Shown here in pieces: positions 8,076 to 17,024 of a stretch of 64,000 nucleotides of DNA (within the stretch, counting starts at the first letter, position 1; each line of letters begins with the position of its first letter). Position numbers and translations under genes: made by a program. Source of the stretch: an uncultured bacterium (lineage in GTDB: Bacteria; Vulcanimicrobiota; Xenobia; Xenobiales; Xenobiaceae); contig CAKTUZ010000017.1 in assembly GCA_934621605.1 (NCBI GenBank), forward strand, positions 1 to 64,000, read 5' to 3'. The notes beneath the pieces are model-generated. The model saw nothing but the letters and a program-made list of their open reading frames with translations, was not told where the DNA came from and ran no database searches.

Positions 8076-10139
8076 ATGATGAATTTTAAGTTTTCCGCTT
8101 TACTACTTAGTGTAGCCGTTGCTTTAGCTCTACCTTCTTTGAGCCATGCCGACGAAGGTATGTTCCCTTTCAACGCTCCTCCCAAAACCCAATTAGCTCA
8201 GAAATATCATTTTAACCTGAGTGATCAATGGCTTAATCAAGCTATGCATGCCGCTGTGCGCTTTAATAACGGCGGATCCGGAGGTTTTATTTCTCCTGAA
8301 GGCTTAGTTATTACCAATCATCATATAGCTGATGAAACTCTTTCCGAACTGAGCACTCCTGAGCGCAATTTAATTGCTACAGGTTTTTTGGCTCGAACCA
8401 GAGCCCAAGAGCTGAAAGCCCCCAACTTAGAGATAAATTGCTTGCAATCTATTACCGATGTTACCGAGCAAGTAAATGCTTCCATTACCCCTAAGATGAG
8501 CGCCGAAGAAGCTGCCTCAGTTCGCAAAGCCAATATTGCCCGAATAGAGCAAGAAGCCAATCGACGCACTAAACTGCGCTGCGATGTGGTAACGCTCTAT
8601 CAAGGCGGACAATATTGTCTTTATATCTATAAAAAATACACTGATGTGCGTTTAGTGTGGGCTCCCGAACAAGACGTAGCTTTCTTCGGCGGCGATGCGG
8701 ACAATTTCGAGTATCCGCGCACTTGCCTAGATGCTACCATTTTCCGCGTCTATGAAAACGGCCAACCGGTAAAACCGCAACATTATTTTGCTATCAATCC
8801 TCAGGGGGCGACCGAAAACGACTTGGTCTTTGTGATAGGCCATCCTGGTACTACCAATCGTCTGGAAACTTACGCTCAGACCGTACACACACGCAACTTC
8901 AGTCTGCCTTATCGTTTGGCCAGAGCCAGAGCTATGGAAGCGGCTTATTTACAATTTGCCGAACGTTCTCCAGAAAATGCCAGGCGCATAAATAACGATA
9001 TACGCTCTATTGCCAATTCGCGCAAAGCCTATACTGGCATGTATCAAGGGCTGTGTCAAACTTCCATTATGGAGCGCAAAAAGGCTCAGGAAGACAAGTT
9101 ACGCAGTTTAGTAAAAGATCAGACTCCCTGGCAAGAGATAGAAGAAGCTTGCCAAAAAGCTTGCTTAATCGAAGAACCTTACAATCTTTTGGAGCGAGCT
9201 GACGCCTACCCCAGTCCCTTATTCTCCATAGCCAGACATATTGTCCGTTTGGCTCGCGAAAAAGATAACGCGAAGCTCCACTTGCCAGAATATAATTCGA
9301 CTAAGCTCGATTCGCTCAGACAGAAACTTTTTTCACCTGCCCCTATTTACGCCGATGTAGAAAAAGCTCGTCTCAACGCCAGCTTCTCCTTCTTGGCCGA
9401 GCGTTTGGGAGCTGATAACGCTCAAGTACAAACTGTATTGCAAGGTCAAAGTCCGGCCGATCGAGCTGGCTACTTAGTAGACAATTGCCGTTTGGCTGAT
9501 GTACAAGAGAGGCAACGTTTAGCCAAGCTCAGTTTGTCGGAATTAGAAAAATCAGACGACGCCATGATCCAGCTGGCTCTAGCTGTAGATAATGAAGCTC
9601 GCCAAGTGCGCCAAGCTTATGAGAAAATTTTTAAAGCTCCCTCAGTTCAAGCTTATGCCAAAATAGCTTCCGAGCGTTTTAATCTTGACCAAGGAGCCAC
9701 TCCTCCGGATGCCACCTTTACTTTACGACTCTCTTACGGTATGGTGAAGGGTTATCAAGATGGTAGCCAAGCAGTAAATTGGCGTACTACTTTGGGCGAT
9801 CTATACGAACGCGCCGATTCACATCAGAATACGATTCCTTTCCAAGTGCCTCAATCTTGGCGCACTCATCAGGCAGAAGTCGATCCCAATACCAATATGG
9901 TTTTTGTGGCTACTTCTGATACTATCGGCGGCAACTCCGGCAGTCCGGTGCTCAATACCCAAGGCGAATTGATCGGTCTTAATTTTGATCGCAACCAATT
10001 TGGTATGGTGCGCAACTTTGTCTATGACGAAGTAAAAGCCCGCCATATTTCGGTAGCTTCTCCGGCTATTTTAGAAGCTCTGCGTCACGTTTACCATGCT
10101 GACGAATTACTTAAAGAGCTTATTCCTAACTCCAAATAA
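8076..10139 (+). CDS. S46 family dipeptidyl-peptidase (DPP7/DPP11-like), secreted
   Basis: A signal peptide (about 1-24, ending SLSHA) precedes the S46 body. The chymotrypsin-like triad is visible: His in T-N-H-H-I-A-D (near 82-83), Asp in the GGDADNFEYPR block, and Ser621 in GGNSGSPV. Members remove dipeptides from peptide N-termini in the periplasm. Near the C-terminus the substrate-pocket segment reads L-N-F-D-R. In P. gingivalis DPP11 an Arg there (Arg673) selects Asp/Glu at P1, while DPP7 has Gly, so acidic specificity is suggested (inference). The start is ambiguous: ATG 8076 begins directly at the signal peptide, ATG 8058 is possible. It is monocistronic. Confidence 0.93.
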   Translation: MMNFKFSALLLSVAVALALPSLSHADEGMFPFNAPPKTQLAQKYHFNLSDQWLNQAMHAAVRFNNGGSGGFISPEGLVITNHHIADETLSELSTPERNLIATGFLARTRAQELKAPNLEINCLQSITDVTEQVNASITPKMSAEEAASVRKANIARIEQEANRRTKLRCDVVTLYQGGQYCLYIYKKYTDVRLVWAPEQDVAFFGGDADNFEYPRTCLDATIFRVYENGQPVKPQHYFAINPQGATENDLVFVIGHPGTTNRLETYAQTVHTRNFSLPYRLARARAMEAAYLQFAERSPENARRINNDIRSIANSRKAYTGMYQGLCQTSIMERKKAQEDKLRSLVKDQTPWQEIEEACQKACLIEEPYNLLERADAYPSPLFSIARHIVRLAREKDNAKLHLPEYNSTKLDSLRQKLFSPAPIYADVEKARLNASFSFLAERLGADNAQVQTVLQGQSPADRAGYLVDNCRLADVQERQRLAKLSLSELEKSDDAMIQLALAVDNEARQVRQAYEKIFKAPSVQAYAKIASERFNLDQGATPPDATFTLRLSYGMVKGYQDGSQAVNWRTTLGDLYERADSHQNTIPFQVPQSWRTHQAEVDPNTNMVFVATSDTIGGNSGSPVLNTQGELIGLNFDRNQFGMVRNFVYDEVKARHISVASPAILEALRHVYHADELLKELIPNSK

Positions 10140-10168
10140 CCCTAATTGACTTTTATCGACAAAATGGA

Positions 10169-10229
10169 TACAGCCGTTTTTTCTGAGTGCTCCGCTAAAC
10201 GAAAACTACTCCCTAAAAACGGCTGTATT
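10169..10229. terminator. Shared terminator between S46 peptidase and ruvB
   Basis: ATACAGCCGTTTTT (10169-10182) and AAAAACGGCTGTAT (10216-10229) are perfect 14-base inverted repeats around a 33-base loop. T runs allow use from either side. Confidence 0.75.
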
Positions 10230-10248
10230 TTCTGTGTGAAAGCACCAC

Positions 10249-11277
10249 TTAATCTAAAGCTCCGTCAGCAGCTGGAAACGGTTCCAGTCCTAAATGCTCG
10301 TAAGCTTTAGGGCCAGCCACTCGACCACGCGGAGTCTTTAACAAGAAACCGGAGGCCAAAAGATAAGGTTCATAAACATCTTCCAAATTGTCCGGTTCTT
10401 CGCCTATAGCTGCCGCCAAAGTTGTTAATCCCACCGGCTGCCCTTTATAAGTGTTGATAAGAATATCTAAAATGCGCCTATCGATAGAATCGAGACCACA
10501 GGAATCAATAGACATACGCTCCAGAGCGTAAGCAGCAATTTCAGCCGTAATTTGCTTTTCTCCCTCAACTTGAGCAAAATCACGCACACGCTTAATTAAA
10601 CGATTGGCAATACGCGGAGTTCCCCGACAGCGGCGAGCAATTTCCAAGCTACCTCCCTTATCGATACTTATATCCAGTAAAGAAGCGGAACGACGTACAA
10701 TCTTGGCCAATTCGTCAAGAGTATAAAAATTTAGTTGCATTAAAATGCCGAAACGGGAGCGCAGAGGAGCAGACAGAGCTCCGGAACGAGTGGTAGCTCC
10801 CACCAAAGTAAAGGGAGCTACTCGATGCTGAATAGCGCCTTTGGAATTGCCTTTGCTAATAATGCGGTCAAACGAGAGATCTTCCATAACTGGATAAAGT
10901 ATTTCTTCGACTACATGGGAAAGGCGATGTATCTCATCTATAAATAGTACTTGGCGAGGCCTAAGTCCGTGCAAAAGTACCAAAAGATCGATAGGCCGGG
11001 AAATAGCCGGACCGGAGGTAGCCCGCATTTCCACCCCCATCTCTGAAGCGACTAATTGAGCTAAAGTAGTTTTACCCAAACCGGGCGGGCCAGAAAGCAA
11101 AATATGATCCAAAGGTTCCCGACGCTGGGAGGCCGCTTTAATAAAAACGCGCAAATTTTCCACAATGTCAGTTTGGCCCACATATTCGGCTATATTGTGG
11201 GGGCGTAAACTCTTTTCATTTTCGCTCTCTTCGACAGAGGTTTGACGAGGCGAAAGCTGACGAGGCAAATTAAACAT
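10249..11277 (-). CDS. ruvB: Holliday junction branch-migration ATPase RuvB
   Basis: Full-length RuvB of 342 residues: Walker A GPPGLGKTT (63-71), Walker B FIDEIHRL (near 115), sensor/arginine-finger region GATTRSG (near 160) and the C-terminal winged-helix. It forms the hexameric motor that drives branch migration on RuvA-bound junctions. It starts six bases after the ruvA stop, so the two are co-translated. The resolvase gene ruvC is not here but next to yebC at 23.5 kb. Confidence 0.98.
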   Translation of the reverse strand: MFNLPRQLSPRQTSVEESENEKSLRPHNIAEYVGQTDIVENLRVFIKAASQRREPLDHILLSGPPGLGKTTLAQLVASEMGVEMRATSGPAISRPIDLLVLLHGLRPRQVLFIDEIHRLSHVVEEILYPVMEDLSFDRIISKGNSKGAIQHRVAPFTLVGATTRSGALSAPLRSRFGILMQLNFYTLDELAKIVRRSASLLDISIDKGGSLEIARRCRGTPRIANRLIKRVRDFAQVEGEKQITAEIAAYALERMSIDSCGLDSIDRRILDILINTYKGQPVGLTTLAAAIGEEPDNLEDVYEPYLLASGFLLKTPRGRVAGPKAYEHLGLEPFPAADGALD

Positions 11278-11283
11278 AAACCT

Positions 11284-11919
11284 TTAATTCTTTCCCAACT
11301 CACTGACGGCGGCCATAACTAAATCAGAAGAATCAGCAGAAGTACCAGCTTCCAAAGCAGCTTTGACGGCATTCTCCGCTTCTTCATCAGTACAACCCAA
11401 ACCGATCAATACAGCCACAGCTTCCAAAGCGGCAGGCGGCAAGGAACTTTCCGGCTTGACAGCCTTTTGCGATTGGCGCTCTCTCAAAGTATCTGTATCC
11501 AAAGACATATTTTCAGAGATGGCCCCAATCTTTTCATTGAGCTCCAAAATCAGCCTTTTAGCCGTTTTGGGGCCCACACCAGGCACTTTTTTCAGGGAGT
11601 CGACATCGTTAGCCAAAATACAGGCAGCCAAATCGGCAGGAGCGTATTTATTAAGAATTTTTAGAGCGGCTTTGGGGCCTATACCAGATATAGTTGTCAA
11701 TAACTTGCAAAATTCACGTTCCAAGGGCGTAGCAAAACCGACTAAAAATATTTCATTTTCACGCACTATCATAAGCGTTTGCAAACGATAGTGTCTGTCA
11801 ATAACACAGCGAGCTGCAAAAGACTCGGTCACAAAAATTTCGTAGCCTATTCCGTTAAGTTCCAGTACAACCCGATCTTGGCCGCCGTAAACACATAATC
11901 CCTCAATAGAAGCAATCAT
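11284..11919 (-). CDS. ruvA: Holliday junction-binding protein RuvA
   Basis: OB-fold domain I (MIASIEGLCVYGG...), tandem helix-hairpin-helix domain II (TTISGIGPKAALKIL and KKVPGVGPKTAKRLI) and a C-terminal three-helix domain that contacts RuvB. It binds the four-way junction as a tetramer. I use the ATG at 11919, which gives the canonical N-terminus and 211 residues; the frame extends upstream only into the preceding glycosyltransferase gene. It lies between a GT2 gene (stop 11945) and ruvB. Confidence 0.97.
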   Translation of the reverse strand: MIASIEGLCVYGGQDRVVLELNGIGYEIFVTESFAARCVIDRHYRLQTLMIVRENEIFLVGFATPLEREFCKLLTTISGIGPKAALKILNKYAPADLAACILANDVDSLKKVPGVGPKTAKRLILELNEKIGAISENMSLDTDTLRERQSQKAVKPESSLPPAALEAVAVLIGLGCTDEEAENAVKAALEAGTSADSSDLVMAAVSELGKN

Positions 11920-11944
11920 AACTTTATACTCTAGACAAGTTTTC

Positions 11945-12655
11945 TTAGAAAAGACAGCGCAATTTTTCTTGCCAAACAGCCAAAATTTCCGCACTAAGCA
12001 CCTTTACATGCCCCCAACCGACCGGCCAAGACAAGCACTTAGACTTACCACCGATACGATTTCCCTCTATAGTAGGAATTTCTACTATGCGCAGCTTATT
12101 TTTCATAGCTCTAATACTCATCTGGTATTCGATAGGAAAACTACATTCATCCAAATTCAATACTTCGAAAGAGCAACGTCTGACCGCACGGAAACCATTA
12201 ATAGTATCGGTAATGTAAGGCCCTTTATTAAATAAAATATTGGCTATAAAAGTAAAAGCTCGATTTACCCAAGCTCGAAAGCGGAAGAATTGTTCATCTT
12301 CTTCATTGCGACTATTCTTCATAAAACGCGAAGCAATAGCCACATCAGCTTCGTTATTTTCCAAACGCTCGCACAGCTTCACAATATCGTCAGGATCTTC
12401 ATTACCGTCCGGAGAATAAAAGACCAGAATCGAAGAGCGGGTATTTTTTACGCCAACTCTGAAAGCTTCGCCTCTACCGGGGATATCTTGACCGACGACT
12501 TTTAATCCGTGCTCACGATAGAATTCAACCGTTCCGTCGGAAGAGCCTCCGTCTACAACTAAGACCTCGTCGAAGCTATCCAAGGGTAACCGATTCCATA
12601 GAGCTCGAGATCCGGCAATCTCATCGTAAGTTAAAATAATAAGCGCTCTGCTCAT
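11945..12655 (-). CDS. Family 2 glycosyltransferase (dolichyl-phosphate mannose synthase-like)
   Basis: GT-A fold with the nucleotide-sugar motif V-V-D-G-G-S-S-D-G-T (33-42) and the acidic S-P-D-G-N-E-D-P (81-88) in the DXD position. The C-terminus lacks membrane helices, as in short DPM1-like enzymes that glycosylate polyprenyl phosphate on the cytosolic face. Polyprenyl-phosphate sugar would suit the GT-C-like membrane protein encoded just upstream (12743-14722). The ATG at 12655 has no clear SD. It is co-oriented with ruvA, 25 bases ahead of it. Confidence 0.85.
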   Translation of the reverse strand: MSRALIILTYDEIAGSRALWNRLPLDSFDEVLVVDGGSSDGTVEFYREHGLKVVGQDIPGRGEAFRVGVKNTRSSILVFYSPDGNEDPDDIVKLCERLENNEADVAIASRFMKNSRNEEDEQFFRFRAWVNRAFTFIANILFNKGPYITDTINGFRAVRRCSFEVLNLDECSFPIEYQMSIRAMKNKLRIVEIPTIEGNRIGGKSKCLSWPVGWGHVKVLSAEILAVWQEKLRCLF

Positions 12656-12742
12656 TTTTACTAATACTGCTTTCCTAATCTGCGTAGAGTCTCTAGTTAC
12701 GCGACCGATACCTACAGCCCCTGCCCCGACTTTGTCCGAAAG

Positions 12743-14722
12743 CTAAGGCAACTTAAGCTCATCTATTCTAAAAACAGCAATTCTATACTGATTCGGAGAG
12801 CTACCGTATTGCTCCAATACCTCCTCAATATCTTGCTCCTGCGGCTGACCGAAGAGCGTCATAAGCGTAGTACAATAACTGTCATAAAAATACTTGCCGT
12901 TCTGAGGATCTATATTCCAGCAACTGCGTTCATGTACAATAATATAACGCAACCCCTCTTCAATTAGCTTTTGATAATCCAAATAATCAAATTCAATATC
13001 GGAATTGGGATCGACATTCAATTGCTCAATAAATTGCAAAAAAGTATTTTCTTCCAAATCAGGAATAGTTTTGGTCAGTTTCTGCAAATCAGACTCAGGA
13101 TAATTTGGTGGAGTAGCGCCGTCAGCCCAGCCCAAAAGTAAACGTTTACCGTGCGTAATTTGATAATATTGCAAATAATCACCGGTACGTATGGGCACTT
13201 CAGCTACCATAAACACCCCCGGTTGAGCCGCTAAGCGAGAGTAACATTGAGGAGTTTCAATATTAAAACCTGTAATAGGAGCAGCTTGACAATAAAAATT
13301 GTTGGCTCCAATCAGAAAAGCGAACATCAAAGCCAAAATCCAACTGAGTGAGAGACGATGATGCCATTTTTGTAAAACATAAATAACCGATCCGCTTAAA
13401 ACAGAGGCAGAAATAATCAGCATGGCGCTCATGCGCACCGGAGAAAAAAGGCGAGCAAAGGCCGGCCAATATTTGAAAAACAGCACATAAGGAGTAGCTA
13501 AGCCGCCATGCAGTTTGTTAATATAATCACCAGTATTTATATCTTGCAAATAAGGGCCCAAAGTCAGCGAATAAAACAGCAACAAACTTAAGAGCCAAGG
13601 GCCGGCCTGAGCACAAGTAAAAAACATCTCCGTTTTCGGCTCAGTTTGTTCAACGCTACTCGAAATTAAAGTTTCTTCTTGAGCAGAACAAGAGCCGATT
13701 TTTTGCTTCAACCACAGCAAAGGAACGGCCCATAAACTCAACAAAGTCACCAGAAGGGGTAAATTGCGGTTATATTTTATCGAAAAAGGATATTGCCAAG
13801 GCAAAGAATCGAAACGAAAACGTTGGAAAGAAGTAAGCAAGGGATCATTCTGCTGCAAAATTCTCTCCGGCTCGGGCGAAAGCAACACATCTAAAGAAGG
13901 GAAGTTGCTAAATAGTACCAGTTCTGGCAAATCGTTACCACGAAAGATCATGGCCAGATAAGCCAATCCGGAAGGCAAAGCTACAGCTACAGTCACAATA
14001 CCAGCGGCCAGTAAATACAGCGCTTTAGACTTAGTGAATGGGCCATAACTGCCGAACAAACCGTTCCAAAGCAAAAAAATTATTGTAAAGATGAGCAAAG
14101 ATTGGCCGTAAAAAAGATAAATTACCGTTGACAAACCGCCCCAAAATCCTACAATTGCCACCAGCAACAAACTAGGCCGACAGTAAAGCTTTATTAAAGC
14201 CAAGCAGTAAAAGATCATAGGAAAAATGATACCTTGGCGTATACGGCCACTATCCAACTCTGTTAAGCAATAAGGCGAAAAAACCATCACCGCTCCGCTA
14301 AGCCAGCCAGCTGCTCTGTTTTTAAATAAATAACAACCAAGACAATAACCGCTGAAACCGTTTAAAGCAAAAACCAGCCAAGTTTTGATATTAAAATAAA
14401 GCGGAGCACCAAAAATAGTCTCCAAAGGCCAAGAAAAAAGCCATAAATCGGCCAAATTGCCAGTTTCGGGATAAGATCCGGCTACAGATATAAGCCAGAG
14501 CATATATTGTAGCGAAGCGCCGCTGAACCAAGCTGTGGAAATAAGCTTTTTTGTCCACCAATAACGCCACAGCCAACCGTCAAGTTCTCCTCCAGGGCGA
14601 CCAGCATAAACTGAAGTGTAAGGAAAATTCACACCGCCAAACAGCACAAAAACCAAGATTATAAAACTAAGCAGAGCCGCCGTCCCCCACAGCCAATTCT
14701 TGTTATTTTTGAACCAATTCAC
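12743..14722 (-). CDS. Large polytopic membrane protein, GT-C/YfhO-like (function unknown)
   Basis: 659 residues with about a dozen hydrophobic segments across the first 480, then a hydrophilic C-terminal domain (about 490-659). The arrangement, with an early extracytoplasmic acidic loop (residues G-E-L-D-G near 45), resembles GT-C glycosyltransferases and YfhO-type proteins that use lipid-linked sugars, but no family motif is decisive. The start is GTG with AGAGGA eight bases upstream. It overlaps the preceding gene by four bases (GTGA), so the two are translationally coupled. A GT2 gene follows, compatible with an envelope glycan role (inference). Confidence 0.75.
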   Translation of the reverse strand: MNWFKNNKNWLWGTAALLSFIILVFVLFGGVNFPYTSVYAGRPGGELDGWLWRYWWTKKLISTAWFSGASLQYMLWLISVAGSYPETGNLADLWLFSWPLETIFGAPLYFNIKTWLVFALNGFSGYCLGCYLFKNRAAGWLSGAVMVFSPYCLTELDSGRIRQGIIFPMIFYCLALIKLYCRPSLLLVAIVGFWGGLSTVIYLFYGQSLLIFTIIFLLWNGLFGSYGPFTKSKALYLLAAGIVTVAVALPSGLAYLAMIFRGNDLPELVLFSNFPSLDVLLSPEPERILQQNDPLLTSFQRFRFDSLPWQYPFSIKYNRNLPLLVTLLSLWAVPLLWLKQKIGSCSAQEETLISSSVEQTEPKTEMFFTCAQAGPWLLSLLLFYSLTLGPYLQDINTGDYINKLHGGLATPYVLFFKYWPAFARLFSPVRMSAMLIISASVLSGSVIYVLQKWHHRLSLSWILALMFAFLIGANNFYCQAAPITGFNIETPQCYSRLAAQPGVFMVAEVPIRTGDYLQYYQITHGKRLLLGWADGATPPNYPESDLQKLTKTIPDLEENTFLQFIEQLNVDPNSDIEFDYLDYQKLIEEGLRYIIVHERSCWNIDPQNGKYFYDSYCTTLMTLFGQPQEQDIEEVLEQYGSSPNQYRIAVFRIDELKLP

Positions 14723-15789
14723 AGCGAGATCCTCTCACCCAAAGTGCTGCAGTATACATTATCACCGAAAATACTGCGCAAAAATTCATATTCGGAAAAA
14801 CCAACTCCACCACAAGCGACAATTTTTAATCGCGGATATTTGGCAACCAGTTGCTTCATATATTTGAGGTTGGAGTCATTCCACATTAAATAACTGTCTC
14901 TAAAATTACTTACTATTAAAGAGGGCACTTCATGAAGAGAATTGTCAATCAGAGAAAATTTGTGCGCAAAATCTCCATGACCGGAACCGCAGAAAAGAAC
15001 TAAATTTCCATCATGGCGACGCACCAATAAATCCAGGGCAAATTGATTCTTTCCTATGGGCACAACCAAGGTCCAAACCCCTTCAAAAAGCGGACAAATT
15101 CCTGGCGGAGCAGCAATAACTTGTACATCTTTGGCTATATCCGGAGAAGTAATTTCCGCAAAATCACACGGGGTAATATTAGGACAAAGGAAGATCGTAT
15201 TTCTGTTTAGATTATTGATAAAATCGAAACCGTCATCACAATCGAGCGCAGACATAACTACAAGATCTAATTTTTTTTGCCAAGGCATAAACGGAGAGCG
15301 ATTGAGAGTTTCCACTACAAAACCGCTCCAAGAATCCCCCATAGAGAATTTAGAGCCAGTATCGTAAATAAAATTGAGAACCCCATCCTGAATATTGCGG
15401 CTAAACTCTTGCCAAACTTTACCTTTAACATAAATACGTTTTTTAGGCCAGTTCAATACAGGAATCTCTGAGTCATTGGAACGCTCCAGCATAAACCACA
15501 TCATGTTATGACCAGAATAGTTAATATTAAAACTTAAAGGGTTACTTTCATTGCGCCCGGTAAATTGGCTGCCACTGAGGATAGCAACCGTGTCCAAAAG
15601 TTCTTGCTTAGAAAAAGCCAAATTGTCAGAATTCTGAACAGGCACTCCGGCCTCAAGATTTATTTTGGACTCATTGGAAAAAATTGTAAAATAAGCCAAT
15701 ATATAACCCAACAAAAAAAACTGACTCAGAGCGACGAGACCGATAATATACAGACGATATTTTTCTGACTTCAAATCCGGTTCAGCCAC
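14719..15789 (-). CDS. Membrane-anchored metallo-beta-lactamase-like protein without the metal motif
   Basis: One N-terminal TM (about 12-36, basic residues before it) places the domain outside the cytoplasm. Segments line up with the COG1237 branch of the MBL fold: F-I-Y-D-T-G (140-145) for the usual L-F-D-T-G, DLVVMSALDCDDGF (175-188) for the HxHxDH strand, LVLFCGSGH (263-271) for the V-V-T-G-C-S-H strand, and a C-terminal FGDNVY...GERI block. Of the HxHxDH residues only acidic ones remain, so hydrolase chemistry is doubtful. This is my alignment by eye. GTG start with GAGG upstream. Six bases follow the upstream stop; four bases overlap the downstream gene. Confidence 0.65.
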   Translation of the reverse strand: MAEPDLKSEKYRLYIIGLVALSQFFLLGYILAYFTIFSNESKINLEAGVPVQNSDNLAFSKQELLDTVAILSGSQFTGRNESNPLSFNINYSGHNMMWFMLERSNDSEIPVLNWPKKRIYVKGKVWQEFSRNIQDGVLNFIYDTGSKFSMGDSWSGFVVETLNRSPFMPWQKKLDLVVMSALDCDDGFDFINNLNRNTIFLCPNITPCDFAEITSPDIAKDVQVIAAPPGICPLFEGVWTLVVPIGKNQFALDLLVRRHDGNLVLFCGSGHGDFAHKFSLIDNSLHEVPSLIVSNFRDSYLMWNDSNLKYMKQLVAKYPRLKIVACGGVGFSEYEFLRSIFGDNVYCSTLGERISL

Positions 15790-15795
15790 TTTTTA

Positions 15796-16905
15796 CTACC
15801 TCAAAGCGCCGCTTTCAGGATCATATTCCCAACAATGCTCAATAGCTACTCGCGAACCGTCATAATTCGTCCACTGTCCTTGAGCCTTATAGCGCACCTT
15901 AGGCTCGGAAGTTAGTTCTACCTCTGCCCAATTTTCGGCCCAAAGCCCACGCTGTTGCCAAGCTTGACTATCGGTATTAAGCAATAAAATAATGCCCGCA
16001 TGACCTCTTTCAGCTAAAACTGACAGTTTTTGAGCTACCCCTTGCCACAATTCTTGCAGTTCTTCTGTGCTGCACTCCTCTTCGTTGATTTTATCTGATT
16101 GCAAAAAATCCCAACCGTCAAGAAGCAAGGTAAATTCTAAATCTTTTTCGGCAAAATTGCTCAACAGACGATGCAATTCAGCAAATGAAGTAGAATAACC
16201 GGAAAAGCAATATAAGCTCTCTTCCCAATCGTCCAAATCGACTTGTTGCCACACCTCCGCTTTTTCTGTGTCGCTAAGTTTATTAAAATCGGTTCGAGCT
16301 GCCAGAGACAACAATCCCCAACCGATTTGGCGCACTCCCAAACGTCGTGAAAAAACAAACAATTTTTGGGTTGGTTCGCTGAGCACAGTGAAAGCACAAT
16401 TCAACAGAAGATTTAAACGCGGATTACGAGCAAATTCCGTACGCGGCGGCACCTCTTCAGCTCCGGGACAACCCAGCACTAAAAGACGCGGCCTGTCAAA
16501 ACTCAGTCCCGGCAAAATTGGCAGTCCCTCTTCGACGGAACGGAAAAGTTCATCCCATTTCAAACGCTCATATTTGGCGCCATGCAATCCAAGTTCGGGA
16601 CTGGCCAATTGAGCTTCCAAGCACTTGAAACGGCGTTCGTATTTTACATAGCGCACAGCGACGTAGACAGCTAATGCAATTACAGCCAATAAAATTACGA
16701 GCATTTGCTGGCGCGTAGCCAATACGCTCAAATCGGCAGTAGCCAAACTGTCCTGAACGAAACCGGCCGGAGGAGCAAAATTTTGCTGCCCCGGATCGCT
16801 TTCCTGAGCCCCGACAAAATGTGGCAACATTACCACTCCCAGAGCCCAAAGACCGCCCACTATTACTCTCAATTTACTGCCAAAATTTGCCAATCTGTTG
16901 ACCAC
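15796..16905 (-). CDS. Membrane-anchored protein with a degenerate DnaB/RecA-like domain
   Basis: A signal-like hydrophobic stretch (about 12-33) is followed by a TM (66-86), so the rest should be cytoplasmic. From about 125 the order of elements matches the replicative helicase ATPase: hydrophobic strand LLVLG (141-145) at Walker A but no GK[ST]; LFVFSRRLGVRQIGWGLLS (182-200) like DnaB F-S-L-E-M-x-x-x-Q; LLLDGWDFL (261-269) like the Walker B I-D-Y-L-Q-L; then a helix and GIILLL. The P-loop loss argues against ATP hydrolysis. It heads the three-gene cluster. GTG start with a weak RBS. Fold assignment is inference. Confidence 0.6.
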   Translation of the reverse strand: MVNRLANFGSKLRVIVGGLWALGVVMLPHFVGAQESDPGQQNFAPPAGFVQDSLATADLSVLATRQQMLVILLAVIALAVYVAVRYVKYERRFKCLEAQLASPELGLHGAKYERLKWDELFRSVEEGLPILPGLSFDRPRLLVLGCPGAEEVPPRTEFARNPRLNLLLNCAFTVLSEPTQKLFVFSRRLGVRQIGWGLLSLAARTDFNKLSDTEKAEVWQQVDLDDWEESLYCFSGYSTSFAELHRLLSNFAEKDLEFTLLLDGWDFLQSDKINEEECSTEELQELWQGVAQKLSVLAERGHAGIILLLNTDSQAWQQRGLWAENWAEVELTSEPKVRYKAQGQWTNYDGSRVAIEHCWEYDPESGALR

Positions 16906-16933
16906 AACCGTTGATCTTACTCCGCTAAATTAG

Positions 16934-17000
16934 AAAAAAAATACTCCGACTACAAATGCCAGCTCAGCCCGATTGGGCCAAGTAAACTTTTCAGCCGGAG
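16934..17000 (-). terminator. Terminator after the 17025-17696 gene
   Basis: On the minus strand CTCCGGCT (17000-16993) pairs with AGTCGGAG (16951-16944) with one G-U pair. A run of eight T (16941-16934) follows shortly. It separates this gene from the three-gene membrane cluster. Confidence 0.6.
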
Positions 17001-17024
17001 CACAAACAATTCCAAAATATAGGG

